Source of the DNA: Gammaproteobacteria bacterium
Lineage (GTDB): Bacteria; Pseudomonadota; Gammaproteobacteria; Arenicellales; Poriferihabitantaceae
Assembly (NCBI GenBank): GCA_026708585.1
Contig: JAPOUQ010000030.1
Coordinates: 44,908-108,907, forward strand
Direction: 5' to 3'
DNA length: 64,000 nt
Shown here: positions 56,645-64,000 of the stretch, in pieces
Layout: every line of letters begins with the position of its first letter
Position numbering within the stretch: the first letter of the stretch is position 1
Program-made: the position numbers and the translations under genes
The notes under the pieces: model-generated
What the model was told of the DNA's origin: nothing
The model's database searches: none
Seen by the model: the letters and a program-made list of their open reading frames with translations, nothing else

Positions 56645-57626
56645 TAGGATGCTGTTCGTAAGCCTCTACGATTCGTTGTACCAAGGGATGCCGGACAACA
56701 TCTTGAGGTTTGAAGTGAATAAATCGGATCCCCTTCACATTCTTGAGCACACTATGTGCATGTTTGAGTCCGGATAACTGATCTCGTGCGAGGTCAATCT
56801 GGGTTATATCACCCGTGACTACAGCTTTGGAATTGAATCCAATGCGAGTTAAAAACATTTTCATCTGCTCAACAGTAGAATTTTGTGCTTCATCCAAAAT
56901 CACAAAAGAATCATTGAGTGTTCTACCTCGCATATACGCCAATGGTGCAAGTTCGATGGTGCTTCGTGCAATGAGCTTCCCTACCCGCTCAAAACCCAAC
57001 ATTTGATACAATGCATCAAACAATGGACGAAGATAAGGATCGATTTTCTGACCGATATCTCCGGGCAAGAAACCCAATTTTTCTCCCGCTTCAACAGCAG
57101 GCCGAACCAATAAGATTCGCTCAATCTCGTTACGAGATAAGGCATCCACAGCACTCGCTACTGCCAAATATGTTTTGCCTGTTCCTGCAGGACCAATGCC
57201 AAAGTTGATATCGTGATCCCGGATATTCTTCAAATAGAGTCTTTGACGATGATTATGCCCTCGGATCACATTTTTTCGAAGGTTCAAAATCACTTCCTCA
57301 TCCTCTGTGCCCGTATCGCTATCATCCACAGAACACCCATCTTCAGATATGCGATCATCCCCCAAAGCAGATAAAGCCAAAGCAACATCCCCCGGCGAAA
57401 TTGGTTGTGAACGATTTTTGGTCATCTCGAATAATCTTTTCACTACCGTTGCTGCTTGTTCGGAATCGTTTTCTGAGCCACTAATACTGAAACGATTGCT
57501 TCGATTCACGATTCGGACTTGTAAGTTTTCTTCGATATGCTTTATGTGGCAATTCATTTGCCCACAAAGCGAGGAAAGTCGATCGTTTTCGGCTGGAAGT
57601 AGTTCGAAATTGATAAGTTGTGTCAA
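56634..57626 (-). CDS. ybeZ: PhoH-like ATPase YbeZ
   Basis: A 330-residue P-loop protein with Walker A GPAGTGKTYLA (about residue 147), Walker B VILDEAQN and the PhoH-specific RPAVEAGEKLGFLPGD. It is cotranscribed with ybeY, its functional partner in rRNA processing. The N-terminal region (about residues 1-110) includes a KH-like region and an acidic linker. Confidence 0.93.
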   Translation of the reverse strand: MTQLINFELLPAENDRLSSLCGQMNCHIKHIEENLQVRIVNRSNRFSISGSENDSEQAATVVKRLFEMTKNRSQPISPGDVALALSALGDDRISEDGCSVDDSDTGTEDEEVILNLRKNVIRGHNHRQRLYLKNIRDHDINFGIGPAGTGKTYLAVASAVDALSRNEIERILLVRPAVEAGEKLGFLPGDIGQKIDPYLRPLFDALYQMLGFERVGKLIARSTIELAPLAYMRGRTLNDSFVILDEAQNSTVEQMKMFLTRIGFNSKAVVTGDITQIDLARDQLSGLKHAHSVLKNVKGIRFIHFKPQDVVRHPLVQRIVEAYEQHPSDC

Positions 57627-57641
57627 GGACTAAGAAGATAA

Positions 57642-58988
57642 TCAGTTAATATACTGGACATATTCAGGTTCAATTCGTCCACGCAAGGAGTTGGGCAAAG
57701 CCTCTGTGATAATAACATCTACAAACCGGCCGATCAGCGAAGATGGGCCATCAAAATTAACAACCCGGTTATTTTCCGTTCGTCCAGTTAACTGCTGTGG
57801 GAATTTTCGAGCATAGCCTTCAACCAGCAAGCGCTGGTTTGTTCCGACCATGTTTTTACTATACTCAAGTGCGAACTCATTGATTCGATTCTGGAGCGTC
57901 ATCAATCGAATTTTCTTTTCCTGTATCGGAACGGTATCTTCAAATTCAGCAGCTGGAGTTCCGGGTCTTGGGCTGTATATGAAACTAAAACTCTGATCAA
58001 ATCTCACATATTCAATCAAATCCATAGTCTGCTTGAAATCTTCCTCGGTTTCACCCGGAAATCCGATAATGAAATCCGAGGAGATAGAGAGGTTGGTATA
58101 GGCTTCTCTAAATTTATCAATCCATGCAATGTATTCAGTGGATGTATACCCTCTCTTCATTTTCTTTAGAATTCGATCCGAACCACTCTGTACTGGTAAA
58201 TGAAGTTGAGCCACCAATTCCGGTATCGCTAAATGTGCAGTAACCAAGTCATCCGAAACCTCAATTGGGTGTGAAGTGGTATAACGCACTCGGTCAATAC
58301 CCTCTACTGAAGCAACATAATAAAGTAACTGTGAAAACTCCATGATACCGCCATCATGTTGTATGCCTCGATAACCATTTACGTTTTGACCTAACAAAGT
58401 AACTTCTCGTACCCCCTGCTCTGCCAATTCAACAATTTCAGTTATCACATCATCAAATGGGCGGCTAAATTCCGTCCCTCGTGTGTATGGCACTACACAA
58501 AAGGTGCAATACTTGCTACAACCCTCCATGATTGAAACAAATGCCTTGGGTCCATCAACCCGGGCAGGGGGTAAGCAGTCAAATTTTTCAATCTCGGGGA
58601 ATGAGATATCAACTCTTGATTTTTTCTGATCAATGCATTGATCAAGCATTTCCGGCAAACGATGTAGCGTTTGGGGTCCAAAAACGATATCGACCTGTGG
58701 GGCACGCTTCAAAATTTGCTCACCCTCCTGACTAGCCACACAACCGCCAACAGCAATAATGAGGTCTGGTTTTGATGCTTTAAGACTGTTCCAACGACCC
58801 AATTGACTATAGACCTTCTGTTGTGCCTTGTCTCGAACTGAACAGGTATTCAACATGACCATATCAGCCTCATTTGGATCATCAGTAGAAATAAAACCAT
58901 GAGTATTCTCGAGCAAATCAGCCATTCTAGATGAATCATATTCATTCATCTGACAACCGAATGTTTTGATATACAACTTACGCGACAT
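57642..58988 (-). CDS. miaB: tRNA-2-methylthio-N6-dimethylallyladenosine synthase
   Basis: A 448-residue radical-SAM methylthiotransferase. It has the N-terminal iron-sulfur cluster cysteines ([32 protein letters not shown]), the radical-SAM motif [15 protein letters not shown] (about residue 155) and a C-terminal TRAM domain (about 375-440). It adds the methylthio group to A37 of tRNAs reading U-starting codons. The order miaB-ybeZ-ybeY-lnt is typical of gammaproteobacteria. Confidence 0.95.
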   Translation of the reverse strand: MSRKLYIKTFGCQMNEYDSSRMADLLENTHGFISTDDPNEADMVMLNTCSVRDKAQQKVYSQLGRWNSLKASKPDLIIAVGGCVASQEGEQILKRAPQVDIVFGPQTLHRLPEMLDQCIDQKKSRVDISFPEIEKFDCLPPARVDGPKAFVSIMEGCSKYCTFCVVPYTRGTEFSRPFDDVITEIVELAEQGVREVTLLGQNVNGYRGIQHDGGIMEFSQLLYYVASVEGIDRVRYTTSHPIEVSDDLVTAHLAIPELVAQLHLPVQSGSDRILKKMKRGYTSTEYIAWIDKFREAYTNLSISSDFIIGFPGETEEDFKQTMDLIEYVRFDQSFSFIYSPRPGTPAAEFEDTVPIQEKKIRLMTLQNRINEFALEYSKNMVGTNQRLLVEGYARKFPQQLTGRTENNRVVNFDGPSSLIGRFVDVIITEALPNSLRGRIEPEYVQYIN

Positions 58989-59220
58989 GCTTTCTTGTGA
59001 TGTGTTCTATCAATTCAAAGGGGAATTATATCGAATTGCAACCATTGGCTATCCGATCATTTTTTCTCTTTAATATTTACCAACTTAACAATACGTTTCT
59101 GATCGATCTGTCATTCTTGCCAGGCGTGCCGTACTTCTCATTTCATTCCGGGTGGCTAGAACTGGTAGTTGCTTGGTTTCATATTTAAGCGTCGGGTTTT
59201 GTTTTTTTCAAGGGATTTGT

Positions 59221-60675
59221 TCATGTCTGGATTGGCTTGTAGTTAATCATTTCCTGTTTAATGTCCTTCAAGTCAGCTTGTACCCATTCATGCTTGTTTT
59301 GAAATCTGTCGTGAATGTGCTTTTCCAGTTCTCGGAAATAAGGGGTTTCCATTTTGTATTCGATTTTGTATGCACGCTCAGGATCAGCCGTTTGGTATGC
59401 GACCAACCTTGACTGGGCATTCTTTGCAATCCCAACCTTGTACTCGCCCGGATAACTGGGATGAGAAATAATGTAGACAAATTTCCTTTCCCGATAGTCA
59501 ATATCTTGATCAGTTCGTTTTGGTGGGTCAGTTTTTAGATTGATCCTATTTCTGAATTGCAGAATATGCCCCGGATCGGCTGCCTGGTCAGTCAAACGTT
59601 CACGGACTAAGTCATAAGCAATGATCGATATATCAATACCGATCCACTGCCGGTTCAGGTGCTCGGCTGCTACACAAGTCGTGGCACAGCCGCAGAAGGG
59701 ATCTAGAATCATATCACCTTCGTTGCTAGATGCCTCAATTATTCGATACATTAAGGCAAGAGATTTTTGTGTTGGATAACCTTTATACTCTTCACCTTGC
59801 GCAGGATTGATGTCGTCCCAAAAGTTTCCGAATGTATAGCCTGGATAGTCCTTTTTATACTTCCTCCTTTGAAGCCTGCCATTTGACAAAATCACGATAT
59901 TTCCTTTCTGATACTCTTCTTCCAGCCTATCCTTTTCCAATCTCCATCCGGATGGATGTGGATTTGTAAAGCCTCGCCATTCATAACAGAGATTGGGTCG
60001 CGCGCCCATACCCGGAGTGCGCCAGATATGCGCACTGTCATCGTAATATCTGTTGCCCTGCTCATCAATCCTATTAAATTTAACAATACTTTCTTCTTCG
60101 GTCAGTTCCCTGAAGGGATTTAATCGTGTCTGGTTTGACTTTGCATAAAAGAGAATTACATCAGTATTGTTACCCCATTTCTTACTTTTATGCTGCGATC
60201 CTTTTTGTGATGATGTTGTCCGTTTCCAGGATATTTGAGTGCGAAAATTTTGTTCGGAAAAAATTGCATCCATCATTAGCTTAAGATGACTGGCCATTGT
60301 GGGATCGCAATGCAGATAGATTGCACCGTTTTTCTTCAATGCCCTTTCACATTCAATCAACCGGATTGCCATATATGCAAGATAGGCAAAGTTGTAGGGA
60401 TTACCAACCCCTCGTATGCCGTTAAGGTAGTGGTAAAGTTCAGGTTCATCCTCTTGAATTGTGATCAGCCATTCATCCTTGACGTCTTCTTCTCGAAATA
60501 TGTCCTTAAAACTGGCCCCCTCTGCACTACTGCCAATAGGTGCGGTAAACTTCTTGTTCTTGTTAAAAGGAGGATCAAGATAGATCAAGTCAATACATTC
60601 CGAGTTGATACCCCGTAAGACATCAAGATTGTCATGGCAGAAGATGGAGCGGTTTGGAATGTTGCAGTCGGTCAT
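59221..60675 (-). CDS. Orphan DNA methyltransferase with C-terminal GIY-YIG/T5orf172-like domain
   Basis: A 484-residue protein. The N-terminal two thirds are a beta-class DNA amino-methyltransferase: the catalytic DPPF motif (LIYLDPPFNKNK, about residue 33) comes before the SAM motif (ILDPFCGCATTCVAAEHLN, about 325). The last 100 residues (FVYIISHPSYPGEYKVGIAKNAQ) look like a T5orf172/GIY-YIG type nuclease or DNA-binding domain. The substrate could be N4-cytosine or N6-adenine. No restriction gene is intact nearby. A decayed small gene precedes it on the same strand. The ATG at 60675 is the natural start. Confidence 0.83.
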   Translation of the reverse strand: MTDCNIPNRSIFCHDNLDVLRGINSECIDLIYLDPPFNKNKKFTAPIGSSAEGASFKDIFREEDVKDEWLITIQEDEPELYHYLNGIRGVGNPYNFAYLAYMAIRLIECERALKKNGAIYLHCDPTMASHLKLMMDAIFSEQNFRTQISWKRTTSSQKGSQHKSKKWGNNTDVILFYAKSNQTRLNPFRELTEEESIVKFNRIDEQGNRYYDDSAHIWRTPGMGARPNLCYEWRGFTNPHPSGWRLEKDRLEEEYQKGNIVILSNGRLQRRKYKKDYPGYTFGNFWDDINPAQGEEYKGYPTQKSLALMYRIIEASSNEGDMILDPFCGCATTCVAAEHLNRQWIGIDISIIAYDLVRERLTDQAADPGHILQFRNRINLKTDPPKRTDQDIDYRERKFVYIISHPSYPGEYKVGIAKNAQSRLVAYQTADPERAYKIEYKMETPYFRELEKHIHDRFQNKHEWVQADLKDIKQEMINYKPIQT

Positions 60676-60698
60676 TAAAATAAAGGCATTATTGCAGC

Positions 60699-60998
60699 TT
60701 ACATCTGTGCAAACTGGCTTTTGAGATTTTTATGATGTAGCTGATCATCTTCAAAATTCCTGATTACATCAAGTAGCTCTTGATTTTGAGGGAGATTACT
60801 TGAAATAGCGGTTGAGATAGATCGATCTCATATTGCCCTACTGATGCATAAAGAGACTTGCATTTGAGCAACTCAAGTATTGAGTCTACATTTTGTATAA
60901 GCATTGACAGATTTCTTTGTATATCGGTAATTCTTTATCAGTCTCGTGAATTTCTAAAAGAGTATCTTTTTTGTTTGCAGTTGCTCTTGTGATGTCAT
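60699..60998 (-). pseudogene. Decayed small gene upstream of the orphan methyltransferase
   Basis: The minus strand from an ATG at 60998, preceded by a GAGG ribosome site, to a stop at 60699 can be read as one continuous protein of about 100 residues only if the frame is shifted three times, after MTSQEQLQTKK, after LLEIHETDK and after IDLSQPLFQ. The last segment reads LPQNQELLDVIRNFEDD and HHKNLKSQFAQM. The pieces are all hydrophilic, helical-looking and on the same strand, and the stop lies 24 bases before the methyltransferase. This supports a broken upstream gene of the same operon, but no family was recognised. Confidence 0.4.
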
Positions 60999-61508
60999 GT
61001 TTATACCTCGCTGATTTTGCACCGCTGGACTATCCGTTATGTGCGGTCAGATTTTTACAAGGAAGATGTTTGCCACTCATGTCCTAGACGACACTCGACA
61101 TTTGATCAATGGAATCCGATTTTTTAATGCTGATATATTGCTCAAATTCGTTAACCATTCTTTGCAGATGCTTTAGAGAAATTTTGTAGCAAACACCAAT
61201 GCAACCTTTATTGAGTAATGCTTAGCGTGATTCACTGCCATCGGTATGGGCTTGATCTCAAACATACCCGCTAACGACATGATTTATGCTTTAATATATA
61301 AAAGTTCTAGCGAGTTTTAGGCTCTGGCATCACCGATATATACCATTGCGACTTTCTCTACATCCTCATTGATGAAAGGATGTACTGCTCTGGAAGCAAC
61401 CAGTGCTATCAACGGATACCGGCATCTTGACACCTTGAAAATTAGCCAACTTTCCAATGATTACAATTGGATATAATTCGTATTCAATGACGAGGAATGC
61501 GAAGAGAA
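60999..61508. other. Degraded intergenic stretch
   Basis: About 510 bases without an intact gene, between the decayed gene and the cyclophilin gene stop. Short minus-strand frames with protein-like composition (for example starting MSLAGMFEIKPIPMAVNHAK) are interrupted and not recognised. No inverted terminal repeats of an insertion sequence were found. Confidence 0.35.
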
Positions 61509-62093
61509 TTACTCGTCAATACGTTCTACATCCAGAATAACAATTGGTTCGATTGGAACATCACTATGACCTCCGATGTTCCCGGTTTTTACAGCCGCGA
61601 TCTCATTCACAACCTCCATTCCAGAAACTACCTTTGCAAACACAGCATAACCCCAACCCTGGGTTGTTTTATTCTTGAAGTCCAGAAATGCATTGTCTGT
61701 AAGATTAATAAAAAATTGAGATGTGGCTGAATTTGGATCATTTGTACGGGCCATGGATAGCGTTCCAATCTCATTTTTCATGCCATTATCAGCCTCGTTC
61801 ATTATCGGCGGGTTGTTCTGCTTTTGTTGCATATTCTCATTCAATCCACCACCCTGAATGACAAATCCAGGGATTACGCGATGAAATATCGTGCCCGCAA
61901 AAAATCCGCTTTCAACATAATCGAGAAAATTTTTCACAGTCACGGGTGCCGCGTCTGGATACAACTCAATTACAATTTGGCCGAGCGATGTTGTCATTTT
62001 TACCATTCTGTTTTCTCCCTGTTGAATTGTTTGAGCCTGCACCATAACCGGCAGGAAAACCATTAGTATGAATGAAAGAATAAATTTTCTCAT
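61509..62093 (-). CDS. Periplasmic peptidyl-prolyl cis-trans isomerase, cyclophilin type
   Basis: A 194-residue cyclophilin with an N-terminal signal peptide (cut near AQT at residue 22). The cyclophilin core includes GTIFHRVIPGFVIQGGG (active-site Arg and Gln) and SMARTNDPNSATSQFFIN. It speeds up proline isomerisation in exported proteins, like E. coli PpiA. It ends the minus-strand run with the EVE gene 15 bases upstream. Confidence 0.92.
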   Translation of the reverse strand: MRKFILSFILMVFLPVMVQAQTIQQGENRMVKMTTSLGQIVIELYPDAAPVTVKNFLDYVESGFFAGTIFHRVIPGFVIQGGGLNENMQQKQNNPPIMNEADNGMKNEIGTLSMARTNDPNSATSQFFINLTDNAFLDFKNKTTQGWGYAVFAKVVSGMEVVNEIAAVKTGNIGGHSDVPIEPIVILDVERIDE

Positions 62094-62108
62094 GATTGTC
62101 TTTGCTTA

Positions 62109-62564
62109 TCAATTCGTCAGTCCGAGAATGAATTTCCAATGTTCCAAAGACAATGGGGTAACTGATAATCGGTTCCCACGTTGCAGAATGCGCATATCGG
62201 ATAATTCCGGATAGGTACGTAATTCTTTCAAGGTAACTGGATTTTCAAACTTGCAGATAAATTTCACATCTACCATCAACCAGACTGGTGATTCAGGAGT
62301 ACTTCGGGAATCATAGTAGTGTTGATTTGGATCCCATGCTGTATGATCTGGATAGGCTTCAGATACGATTTCCATCATTCCATAAATCCCTGGCACTTTG
62401 CAATTGGAATGATAGAAGAAAGCCTGATCACCGACTGACATATCATCACGCATGAAGTTGCGCACCTGATAATTACGGATACCGTCCCAATGATCTATTC
62501 CAGCTCTCTCAAGGTCATCAACCGAATAATCTTCCGGTTCATTTTTCATTAGCCAATATTTCAT
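62109..62564 (-). CDS. EVE domain protein
   Basis: A 151-residue protein filling one EVE (PUA-like) domain: KYWLMKNEPEDYSVDDL at the start, HWDGIRNYQVRNFMRD, the conserved FFYHSNCKVPGIYG and the later EAYPDHTAWDP. EVE domains bind modified bases in DNA or RNA. In gammaproteobacteria the gene is often near the 5-formyl-THF cyclo-ligase gene and 6S RNA, as here. Confidence 0.92.
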   Translation of the reverse strand: MKYWLMKNEPEDYSVDDLERAGIDHWDGIRNYQVRNFMRDDMSVGDQAFFYHSNCKVPGIYGMMEIVSEAYPDHTAWDPNQHYYDSRSTPESPVWLMVDVKFICKFENPVTLKELRTYPELSDMRILQRGNRLSVTPLSLEHWKFILGLTN

Positions 62565-62597
62565 ACGAATAAGCAGTCGATATCTCCGATGTATAAA

Positions 62598-63200
62598 CTA
62601 GTTGAGTTCCATCAGATTCGTGAAATCTCGAATCAAACAATCTGTAATTATCCTATCAATCGGTATATCCCAGGGATCCGATTCGATTTTTTCAACCCCC
62701 TGAAATTCATGGGCAACTCCGATTCGCAATGGTTTCGAACCTCTAGCATCTCGGCTTGCATGCAGGGTTGAATCGTAAAACCCACCACCCATACCCAAAC
62801 GGGTACCACAAGAGTCAAAAGCGACAAGTGGCATAAAGAGAATATCCAACTTACCAACTTCCAATGTCTCGGTCTTTTTCACCTCGGGCTCTAATATTCC
62901 CAATCGGTTCTTGATTAATTTAGTATATCGCCCAAAAGGCGCGAATCTGAGGATTTTTGTCTGGTTCTGAACGATGGGAACATATGTTTCGATTTGATTG
63001 TTCCAGCACCATTCCATAGATGGCCAAAGATCAATTTCACCATCACTTGCTAGATATACCCCGATATTTTTGGCTCTATGAATTTCCGGAAGACTTTGCA
63101 ATTGATTAGCCAGCCCAATCGCAGCTATTCGCTGGAAAGATTGGGAAATAGATTGGCGTTGTCTGCGAACAACAGTACGAATCGTCTTCTTATCCTGCAT
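62598..63200 (-). CDS. 5-formyltetrahydrofolate cyclo-ligase
   Basis: A 200-residue protein with the family marks: a basic N-terminus with RRQRQSIS, IGVYLASDGEIDL near residue 50, and LGMGGGFYDSTL (about 138) for ATP and substrate binding. It converts 5-formyl-THF to 5,10-methenyl-THF and so feeds the folate one-carbon pool, which the demethylases in this window also load. The ATG at 63200 was chosen; the frame also allows a TTG one codon earlier. It lies 44 bases after the 6S RNA, the classical ssrS-ygfA (fau) order. Confidence 0.9.
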   Translation of the reverse strand: MQDKKTIRTVVRRQRQSISQSFQRIAAIGLANQLQSLPEIHRAKNIGVYLASDGEIDLWPSMEWCWNNQIETYVPIVQNQTKILRFAPFGRYTKLIKNRLGILEPEVKKTETLEVGKLDILFMPLVAFDSCGTRLGMGGGFYDSTLHASRDARGSKPLRIGVAHEFQGVEKIESDPWDIPIDRIITDCLIRDFTNLMELN

Positions 63201-63243
63201 CAATTTTCTTTCTTTCGATTAACAGATATGAAGTCGGTAAATT

Positions 63244-63438
63244 TGGTGTTGTCTGCTTCATGACGTATGATCCCGTTTCCTTGAACCAAAGGGTTCAAGG
63301 CGGTGCAATGAAATGACATCGGGATTCTCAGTGGTTATAAACCAAGTTTATACACGCCCGCCACTTAACCAAGCACCTTATATAGTAAATTAGGTTGCAA
63401 GGATTTAGAGACCAAACAGTGCACCACAGGCAACACCA
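63244..63438 (-). ncRNA. ssrS: 6S RNA
   Basis: About 195 bases on the minus strand. The ends pair as a closing stem: TGGTGTTGCCTG at 63438-63427 with CAGACAACACCA at 63255-63244, with one mismatch. Near the 3' side is the 6S signature hairpin CCTTGAACCCTTTGGTTCAAGG (in parts: CCTTGAACC and GGTTCAAGG). The position directly before the 5-formyl-THF cyclo-ligase gene is typical. 6S RNA binds RNA polymerase with the housekeeping sigma factor and lowers transcription in stationary phase. The exact ends are inferred from the stem. Confidence 0.88.
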
Positions 63439-63444
63439 GTGTAC

Positions 63445-63474
63445 ATTCTAACAAATTTATCGCCTCACATTAAA
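63445..63474 (-). promoter_or_regulatory. Probable promoter of 6S RNA
   Basis: On the minus strand a TAGAAT element lies about 8 bases before the inferred 6S 5' end, and 17 bases further upstream is TTAATG. The spacing fits a housekeeping-sigma promoter, with a weak -35. Exact start not known. Confidence 0.45.
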
Positions 63475-64000
63475 TTTGATTGACATTTAACTGCATTAAA
63501 TTCGTTTTGGTTTGCGTCAAAACTCTTGTAGAAAATCGAACCCAAAATCTCATTTTTTGTCTTTGGTAGCCAGTCTGAACATGTTATGAAGTCCCATATT
63601 TCCGATCTTCTTTTAATCTATATTGTCTGCATCCCTCTTCCCGTGTCTTTTTTCGAAATATATCAAATTTGAGGCTATTCATATGTATTTGATTGTTCAA
63701 TCCACAGGAAAAGAAAGTATATATATTTATGCAACATTATTTGGCCATATTTGCTAAATCGTATATTATGCATGATACGGGATTAACGCTCCCATAGGAG
63801 CTTCCCAAGCTAACAAAATTTCTTATGATTACCATCTTGATTGGCAAAATATGCAAAAAATATAGACCATGATAATACCAAAATCATGATATTTATCGTT
63901 CATTTGTTTTAATTCGCGGTAGTGGCTTGACATTGCCCCCCCCCCCAATGCCATTAACTTAATGTCCGAAACCGTGTTAACTTAAAGGAATATCGATAAA
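63475..64000. other. Non-coding end of the window with an 11-base poly-C tract
   Basis: About 525 AT-rich bases with no open frame of interest. A run of eleven C lies at 63936-63946, unusual in this AT-rich background. The gene usually upstream of 6S RNA (zapA) is not seen here. The last 60 bases may belong to a gene or element that continues past the window. Confidence 0.4.

Noticed and set aside
60999..61508. Insertion sequence remnant
   Set aside because: No terminal inverted repeats, no target duplication and no transposase motif were found in the broken frames.
1..64000. tRNA genes and CRISPR arrays
   Set aside because: I looked for T-arm patterns in the gaps and for regularly spaced repeats and saw none; a tRNAscan or CRISPR finder run would be decisive.

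Overview
The window looks like chromosome from a low-to-mid GC gammaproteobacterium, probably marine or host-associated. The class is inferred from gene order: 6S RNA beside the 5-formyl-THF cyclo-ligase gene; miaB-ybeZ-ybeY-lnt; and pcnB, yciO, trpS, scpA, scpB, rluB in one run. The habitat is inferred from an unusually complete set of genes for trimethylamine (TMA), trimethylamine N-oxide (TMAO) and monomethylamine use. No tRNA, rRNA, CRISPR array or intact transposase was seen.

Layout. 1-3757: the end of a heterotetrameric sarcosine-oxidase-type operon (soxD partial, soxA, soxG), which could instead encode N-methylglutamate dehydrogenase. 3875-8509: the helicase gene lhr and a small membrane protein. 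9175-24108: TMA/TMAO region with tmm, an FkbM methyltransferase, a dimethylarginine-hydrolase-like enzyme, a restriction-modification pair whose methylase is frameshifted, carbonic anhydrase, a CntA-like Rieske oxygenase, tdm and a TMAO/betaine-type ABC importer. 24287-28799: a decayed AAA ATPase, a conserved unknown gene, pdxJ and two unknown genes. 28812-37713: the gamma-glutamylmethylamide / N-methylglutamate operon (gmaS, mgsABC), a DAO-type flavoprotein, a divergent GntR regulator and amt with a structured leader. 38267-41851: diheme cytochrome c, enoyl-CoA hydratase, an isopropylmalate-dehydrogenase-like enzyme and a degenerate SDR. 41934-48251: housekeeping block (rluB, scpB, scpA, trpS, yciO, pcnB, bioY). 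48473-54017: RND efflux system. 54640-58988: lnt, ybeY, ybeZ, miaB. 59221-60998: an orphan DNA methyltransferase with a GIY-YIG-like tail beside a decayed small gene. 61509-63438: cyclophilin, EVE protein, 5-formyl-THF cyclo-ligase and 6S RNA.

How the genes could work together (inference from families). TMA, possibly released from carnitine by the Rieske enzyme, would be oxidised to TMAO by Tmm, or TMAO would be imported by TmoXWV. Tdm would split TMAO into dimethylamine and formaldehyde, its GcvT domain passing the one-carbon unit to tetrahydrofolate. The dimethylamine monooxygenase is not in the window. Monomethylamine would be joined to glutamate by GmaS, converted to N-methylglutamate by MgsABC, and oxidised by a Sox/Mgd-type dehydrogenase. 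Amt would supply or retain ammonium or methylammonium. Several genes are broken by short indels (the MT-A70 methylase, the AAA ATPase, the small gene before the orphan methyltransferase), so local decay or homopolymer sequencing error should be kept in mind.
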